From Euryarchaeota archaeon UBA13 (GTDB taxonomy: Archaea; Thermoplasmatota; Poseidoniia; Poseidoniales; Poseidoniaceae), in assembly GCA_002495945.1 (NCBI GenBank), contig DAHU01000079.1:1-17086 (forward strand): a stretch of DNA of 17,086 nucleotides. Direction: 5' to 3'. The translations under genes were made by a program, and so were the position numbers. Each line of letters starts with the position of its first letter. Position 1 is the stretch's first letter. The notes under the pieces were generated by a model that was not told where the DNA came from, ran no database searches, and worked only from the letters and a program-made list of their open reading frames with translations. This document shows positions 7,899 to 15,200 of the stretch, in pieces.

Positions 7899-7980
7899 TA
7901 TTGATACTAACAATATAATACTGCGGTAACAATGCTTTTTTTTATAGTATCAAATGTGATTAATAGTATCAATATATCAA
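7899..7980 (-). promoter_or_regulatory. Candidate promoter/operator with repeated TTGATACTAT half-sites
   Basis: On the minus strand TTGATACTAT occurs at 7972-7963 and again at 7953-7944, 19 bases apart (about two helical turns). A degenerate TTGATA copy starts at 7980. The opposite orientation occurs at 7909-7899: TAGTATCAATA is a perfect 11-base inverted match to TATTGATACTA at 7974-7964. The proximal direct repeat runs into TATAAAAAAAA (7946-7936), a plausible archaeal TATA element about 60-70 bases before the ATG at 7877. A second AT-rich element (TATTATATTG, 7920-7911) is an alternative. A repressor on the proximal repeats would overlap TBP binding. The likely target is the two-gene unit of surface protein and STAND regulator. 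The repeats are plain in the sequence; the promoter role is inferred. Confidence 0.55.
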
Positions 7981-8005
7981 AGCGCAAAATAATATCATAT
8001 CGTCG

Positions 8006-9220
8006 TCATTGACAGGTCGGCATGGTTCTTACCGTCAACAACCACTTACCGGCATTCAACTCGCCATATCCTGTTTTGTCACTGTGACCGTCACCGGTTG
8101 ACTGAGCACTCAGTCTCAATGCATTTTTGACTGTATCAATACATGAACCGTTCGAATTTGCATTTGGTTTCAAGTTAGGCTGATCTTCTAGAATAAGTGC
8201 TAACGCCGCTGTAACGAATACTGTAGCATCTGAAGTACCGCTACTTGAGTACCATCTATCACCTCTTCCAGTACTAATAATCGACTCTCCAGGGGCAATT
8301 ATCTCTGGTTTGAGGTTAGGATTGCTTCGCTGCTCCCCATTTAATTTTGTTTGAGTACCTAATGAACTGTTACCCCAAACCTCGCCACCTTTAGTTGATG
8401 CACCAACCGAAATCGCTCGTGCCACATTGCTGGGAACCGAAACTCTACCATCATCATCCATTCCACCATCATTACCTGCCGCAGCAACAACGAATATCCC
8501 CATATCGACAGCTTTTCTTGTTACTGATGCTGAGGGTCCCTCACGACTCATGCCGTTGCCTTGGTTGCCACCAAGCGATAATGATATTATGTCGGCCGAG
8601 AAAGTGTCAATACACCAATCAATCGCTTGGGAAACCGATGTTTCATCAGCGGTATTCTTGCCCGTGCCGTCATCACCCAAGGCGGCAACCATGCCTAACT
8701 GAATATTTGGCGCCATGCCTAATTGATGTGACTGTGCAATAAGTAGCCCAGCCATGAGTGTACCATGGGCCAAAGAACCATAGTCAACAGGTGTACCTGA
8801 ATCCCCAATCATATCCTTGAAGGTGATGTCTACACCGTTGAATGCTGAATTTGTTAAATCTATTCCAGTATCCACCATGCACACCCTTACTCCTTCGCCA
8901 GTTAAACCATCAAGCGAAGGGTCTGAGAAGCCTGCCTGTTCCGCTGCCCATTCAGATTTCGGAGGTGGTAAATCAATCAGGAAATATCCTGATTGCCAAA
9001 TCCACAGCATCAACACTGCCAAGATGGAAAATAATATTCCATTTGTCACTAAAAATCTCCTGCCACGCACCCGTTTTATCGGCTGGGGCATTACTGGTGC
9101 CCAACCAGTGACCTCGGCACGCCATTCGTCTTGAAAACCAACTGCAGAGGGGTCGATTGCCGATAATATGCGGCTGTCATCCGGTTCTGGCAGCAATTCA
9201 ACAGAGTCAAGACTACCCAT
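8006..9220 (-). CDS. Membrane-anchored subtilisin-like serine protease (S8)
   Basis: A 404-residue type II membrane protein. About 55 cytoplasmic residues end in a basic Lys-Arg-Val-Arg-Gly-Arg-Arg. One membrane helix follows at about 56-78, so the peptidase domain (about 100-395) faces outside. The S8 catalytic triad is complete: Asp117 in VDTGID, His152 in HGTLMAG, and Ser330 in SSGTSDA, with oxyanion Asn250 in AAAGNDGG. The residue after the catalytic Ser is Asp where Met is usual. There is no recognisable I9 propeptide between the helix and the catalytic domain. It probably processes or removes surface or secreted proteins at the outer face of the membrane. It starts 48 bases after the oligosaccharyltransferase stop, so co-transcription is likely. 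The ATG at 9220 has only a weak Shine-Dalgarno; Met44 (9091) is an alternative that keeps the membrane helix. The family call is secure; the substrate is unknown. Confidence 0.9.
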   Translation of the reverse strand: MGSLDSVELLPEPDDSRILSAIDPSAVGFQDEWRAEVTGWAPVMPQPIKRVRGRRFLVTNGILFSILAVLMLWIWQSGYFLIDLPPPKSEWAAEQAGFSDPSLDGLTGEGVRVCMVDTGIDLTNSAFNGVDITFKDMIGDSGTPVDYGSLAHGTLMAGLLIAQSHQLGMAPNIQLGMVAALGDDGTGKNTADETSVSQAIDWCIDTFSADIISLSLGGNQGNGMSREGPSASVTRKAVDMGIFVVAAAGNDGGMDDDGRVSVPSNVARAISVGASTKGGEVWGNSSLGTQTKLNGEQRSNPNLKPEIIAPGESIISTGRGDRWYSSSGTSDATVFVTAALALILEDQPNLKPNANSNGSCIDTVKNALRLSAQSTGDGHSDKTGYGELNAGKWLLTVRTMPTCQ

Positions 9221-9268
9221 ACAACCAGATTTGTGTCACCGGTTGGACATTTAATCTATTGTCTTCAA

Positions 9269-12200
9269 TCAGAATCTTGTCGAGCTCTTGTTACGTGCAA
9301 CCTTGAGGCCACCATATCCGACTAATATCGTTAGCAGAATTATCACAACCATGAACCATGCTGAGGTTGGTTCTGCGGTATCAAGTATGGTTTCTTCAGA
9401 GTAGTCAAACGGTTCAACTGTATCTTCTGTGAAATTGACATCCTCGCCCAGGACATCGACACTTATGGCAAATCTGTTGAACTTCTTACTGGACTCATCC
9501 AAGGTGAAGGTTGCGTTAATGGTCTGTCCAGCAGGGATTGATATGGTCTGGTTACCAATATTACTCACAACTTCGTTACCTGCATCGTTCGTCAAATTAA
9601 CAGATACCAAAACTGTGCTTGCGGTTCGGTAACCACTGTTAGTTATTGGTACGATTAATTGTCCTGGCTGACTTTCGTATACTTTAGTGAGTTCTTGGGA
9701 TAGTGTTTCATCAACATCTAGGTTAATCCTAGCAGATTTTATCGCCACAGTTATTGTTTCTGAGGTTAGGCCATCCTCGCTTGTGATAGTCACCGTTGCT
9801 TCAATCTCACCCGAGGTAAATGATTCAGGAGCAAATATCGAGAATTGTTGTGTTCTTTGATCATCCTTAGAGATGGTAAGAGTACTCGTTGTTGGTGTTA
9901 TTTGCCATCCTTCGAGGAGATTGTCAGCTAGTTCAATGCTAAAGGAGTCATCGCCATTACCGGTGTTAGTCAAAGTAAACGAGAATGTACCTGTGCCACC
10001 TGGTGAAACACCTGTTTCAGTAACTGCGTTAGTAATCTCCATGCCGTAGTATTGTGGCACCTTGACGCGCAATTCACTTTCACTGGAGATGCCCAACTCG
10101 CTTGAAACCTCTATACGTAGTAGATGGCCATTATCCAAACTTACTGATGATGATACATTAGGCAGTAGTACCCTCATCCTGACTGTTGTTGAGTTGGTTA
10201 CTGAATCATCTTCTAGTGATTCACCAATACCCAATGTTACTTCCGCTCCACTGGTCCATTCCGTTCCATTGAAAACTTCAACAGCCCAATTCTCTGAATC
10301 GATTGAATTACTGATTTTACCGGTTACTGATAACTTATCACTGGTTTCAGTACCCTGATATTCAATGTCAACATCGAATTCAATTGCGTCATAATCATCA
10401 CCATCAACAACTGGTGATAGCATCGTTGTCTCAATAAATGTTGCATTAACTATCGACTGATTATCGATGGTTATTGATGAAGCAGAGTTTAGTGTACGTG
10501 TGTAAGTCATCTCAACATCAATTATTCCTTGCTCGACAATACCTGATGAGTAACCAGTATAATCCATTTCCAGCATTCTGTCGTGTTGAATTGTGGTAAA
10601 TTCGGATGACAAGTCAAACGCACCAACTGGTAGCAGTAATTCTAAGTCACCGGTACTGGCAACGCTGTAGTTCCATGTAGATTCCAATCCGGTGTCTATG
10701 GTAATTTCAACTGGACCGGTTATCATAGAATAGCCGGAACTATCTGAACCAGCGTGATAATCATCGAGTTCGATATCTTGCCACGCCGTATCAAGATGTA
10801 AGTAGCCGCCTGATGCCATAACCATTTCCAATTCACCGCCATCTTCAATTCCTGCATTTAGGAATCCAATAGCAATTCCACCAGTATTCTCATCCTTAAT
10901 TGTGGATTCTACAACAACTATCCAATTACCCGGCTCAACACTAGTCGACCAGGACAATTCTCCGTTAGCATAGGTTCCAGATACCGTTACTGGAGATACA
11001 TCCCTACCAGATTCTGGATAGAGTGTAATGGAAGAACCAGTCAAACTTGCTGCTTCGTCTTGCATTACCGAAGTTACAATTCCGCTAACAATCACGTTAT
11101 CTGCAATGATTGAAAGGTCTTCAGAAATTGCGTCACTTTCAACAACAATGCCTTGTGATTCATTGGTTGTGTAATATGCAGATGAATATCCCGCTTTCTC
11201 AACTGTTACGTTGTATGTATCCATTATAGGAACCATCTGAGACCAAATTCCTAATTCATCTGTCGTGACATCAAAGGTCATCGATGAATCAGATGAGGTT
11301 AGCGTAACATTAGCATCAGTGACAATTTCTGTCAAATCAGCAACTCCGTTTTCGTTGAAATCCCAATATATTTTACCACCAATCAAGACTTCGAGATCAA
11401 CAGTAACATTTCCTAACTCAACGTCACCTAGTGCTGTTGCATCGAAAGTGTATGCGTCTTCTTCAATAGTCCAACGCTTGTCGTTAGAATCCTTAAGCAG
11501 ACTTAGGGTCCAACTTCCCGGCATTATTTTGTCGCTAACATCGCCGTTATCGTCACTAGCTGTAAGCGTGACGTTACCGTAGCCATCGTTACTGACTGCC
11601 AAGACTCTTGCATCAACAACGTATTCATCAGTCAAGGCTTCGACTAAAGTTAAATTAACATTCACTGCTTCAACTAACTGCATATCGATGTTGGTTCTTA
11701 GTTGACTATTATCGTCGATAGTTATTGGATGCCTTAGTGTGTAAGTTGTATTTTCTATCAATTGAGGTGAAATTATGATTACCCAATCTCCCGAAGGTAT
11801 GTATTCAGCGAAATGACCGGTATCATTTGTCGTTGCAGATAGCCATTGATTATTTGATTCATTATACAGCAAGAATTGTACATTGGAGAAGTTTTCATCA
11901 CCTGCAACAGCCTTACCAGTGAATAAGCGTTCATCTTGCAGTTCGATGAATAATTCTTCGTTATCTTCGTCAAACATACTTACAAACACTTCATGACTTG
12001 TGTAAAACATGTTGAAGTCAGTAGCATTTTCCTCATCTGCATTAGTGTATTGGGTTCTGAGGGTATAGGTACCCGGCATTATTTCGGCAGTGGTTTGTCC
12101 AGAGATGTCGAAGTCTGACTCACCAAATGTGTAAGTCAGATTGTCATCAAATGCTGATACTAACTCAAAATCAGCAAAGGCTGGGGAGCCGTCAGTACAA

Positions 12201-15200
12201 TCTTCTGTGGGTTCAGCAACTAGACAAACAGTCATATCGATGGTTACCGGTTGTAGATCTGCTGTTAGAATAACGTTACTGGTTTGGATAAAGTTATTCA
12301 CCTCCCAATCATTCAAGCCTTCGATATTGTATTCTGAATCTGCCCCTGAGAAATCGTAAATTCCGTCCGCTAAGTTTAGGTTAAAGATCCCTGAAGAGGA
12401 CACTTGTGCATCCCACTCAATTCCATCCTCATCTGTAGCAATGATGGTTGGTGTGAGTGAATTGTAATTCTGTGCGTTCCAAGATTCATTAGTTGAGGAT
12501 ACAGTTAATGTCCCGGTTACGGCATTCAACTGCTTTAGGTAAATATCTCCCAAATCAATTTCGCTTACTTCATTCGGTTCTACTGATTGACCGACGCCAT
12601 AAGAGTTGGTTGTTGTAATGGCCTTTAGCACATATGATAAATCACCAGGAACAACAATCGAGAAGTTTCCATTTGTGTCGGTGACCGTATCAAATGATAC
12701 ATCGTCTGAAATTAACGAAACTACCAGTGCAGTTGCTGCAGTAGTGTTTGCCGCAATATCTGCTTCGGTCCAATTATCATCAAAGTTAACAGTATATGCC
12801 AAAATTGTTCCTGTGAGCGTTGACGCTGGTGAGTAATTCAAGTCTAGTGTGATATCTTCATCAGTTATTGAGAATGCAGAGTATAGATAATAATCCTCTA
12901 AGCCTATCTGCTCAATGACATAATCACCTACATTGAGTTCCATCGTAATTATGCCGTCAGCGTTTGACTCGTAAGTCTCGGTAGTTCCCAATATTTGGTT
13001 GGTTAGTGTGAAGTTTTTCTCACCAACTTCGATTACTGCATCGCCGTTATCATCAACTGGTGATAGCAAATTGACGGTGACATCATAGGTATCAGGTATG
13101 ACCTTCAATGGTTCGTAAATTTCGGTTTCGTCACCGACCGAAATTACTCCTGATAGTTCATAGAAGCCATCATCATCTATGTCTATTCTGTATTCATATT
13201 CACCAGATGATATCGGTCCGTAGGTGTAGCCTCCCGATTCGTTAGATGTGATAACTACCGGACTTGCGCCCTCAATTAACTGGTCAACAATCTCGAATGA
13301 CACATTGTCCAGAACACCGCCAGTTGCGTTAGTCAGGTTACCTTTTATCAAGGAACCCGGCATACTTAGGGATAGACCAAATTCAGGATTAATTCCTACC
13401 ATGACAGTTTCCGGAAGTTGTACTTCCCTTCCGTTGGAAAGGCTGGCAAATGCCTCGTATTCACCCGGTACGATGCCGGTTTGATAGAACGATCCAGGAC
13501 TTACCATTTCTCCGGAGAAATCACCAGAACCAACAAATCTACCGGTTCCGTTGAATGTTCCCGTTCCCTCGAAGAATCCGATTCCTTCGAACGACGAGCC
13601 TTCATGCTCTTGAACAAGAATAGTGTCGCCAACAGAAGTGAATCTGCCGTTTGCAACTACTTCGCCTTCTATGAGATAGACTGGCAGGTCACCAGTTCCG
13701 TCCTTGAGACAGACGGTTTCATTGGTTGGCATTGTGATATTATCGGTATTATTGACATCAACATCACAATCTACACTGAAATCCTCGGCCAATTCAATCC
13801 ACGATGCCTTGATTTCACCAGTACCATTCCAAGTTCCGTTAGCAACATAGGTTCTGCCATCATCAATGGTTCTGGTAAAGGTTCCATGGAAATCGAAAAC
13901 TGAGGCAAGTCCTTCGCTTTCGAAGGTACCATTTTCGGTAAAGGTTGCTTGTCCAGTACCCTGAATGATTCTAGTATCCTCGGTACTAAATGACCCGTTT
14001 GTAGTAATCATAACTACGTCATCGGAGGTATCATGCATGTTACGAAGCACCAGTGTTGTATCAACAATCGGTTCTCCGTTGAATGAATCATCGCCAAACC
14101 AAGTAAGTTGGCCGGAAATTCCACTGCTGTCTACTGCGATGTCCATTGTCTCGGTTACCACTGAAGTTCTGTTAGCCTGCTCACCTGTGACATTGTACTG
14201 GGTCTCACCCAACCATGTCATGTTTGCAACATTGCCTAGAACGGCAGTGATGGCGTTTATTTGTCGATCAGTATTTTCTTCAGTCAACAAGTCATTGATT
14301 CCTTGTGCATAGCTACCGTCTCTGATAGTGTCTCGTGCCGGCTCAGCGTCAAATGTACCAACAAAGGCTGAAACTCTGATTTTTCCTGCAGGTGCGAGGA
14401 ATGACCATTCGCCATTTTCATCTGCATCTGTGAAACCGATTGGAATCCAGTAAGTGTCCTCGTCCAAATCTACAGCATCCTCACCTGAGAACGCATCGCG
14501 CTCAATGAGCAATCTAACGCCAGGTAGCGGCTCTCCATTATCGCTCATTGTTACTGAGCCTGAGATTTCAGCACCTGAATAGTACTTCATAATCTTGACA
14601 AGCGTATTCGCTGAACCTATGGAGAAGTTCTCATCTTCATCATACCAGTTTGAGATGACAAAGTGATTCATCATGGCGCCAGGAAGTGGGACAGCTTGTT
14701 GTAGGATTGACCCCGGACTTCCTGACTGTCCAAAGTGTTGTGCTGGCTGCGGATTAGAGAATCCCGAATCAACGCCAAGGGAAGATGCACCGTAGCCCAC
14801 GTATGTTCTTGCGAGCATGGTTTCAAAGAACTCAGGGTTGTGGTCAACTCTGACATCCTGTACCTGGAGCGGGTCAATATCCAAACCAGCCTGCTGGTCA
14901 AGGAAATCGTTGGTCATCGCATCGTCGACCTCTGCACGAGTCATCTCGAAGTTCCTGGTTCCCCTTGATGTTTCGTAAACTTCATCCATAAAGGTCGAAA
15001 TATCTTGGCCACTCAATATGGTTGGTGCACCAAAAATACCCATTGGCTGACCTTGGTTGTAGTTGTAATCGGCGGTATACTTCCCAGCCCTTGGATAAAG
15101 TCTGTTATCGATAGCAAAGTAACGAATTTCGTGATCTCTTGAGATGGTCTTGCCGGGAAGATTTTCATAATCCTGAACATGGTAATAACCGTCCATTCCA

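Noticed and set aside
7878..7913. Longer N-terminus for the surface protein starting at 7913
   Set aside because: It adds 12 residues before an otherwise perfect signal peptide, and the Shine-Dalgarno GAGGAG lies inside that extension, so ATG at 7877 is better.
7936..7943. Run of eight T on the plus strand as a terminator
   Set aside because: No plus-strand gene ends nearby. On the minus strand the same bases form the A-run of a TATA-like element.
8395..8742. 115-codon open frame on the plus strand, rich in His, Cys and Pro
   Set aside because: It lies opposite the catalytic core of the subtilase, where the minus frame shows all catalytic motifs; a shadow.
13418..13903. 161-codon open frame on the plus strand
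   Set aside because: It is antisense to the AglB fusion; its composition mirrors the opposite coding frame.
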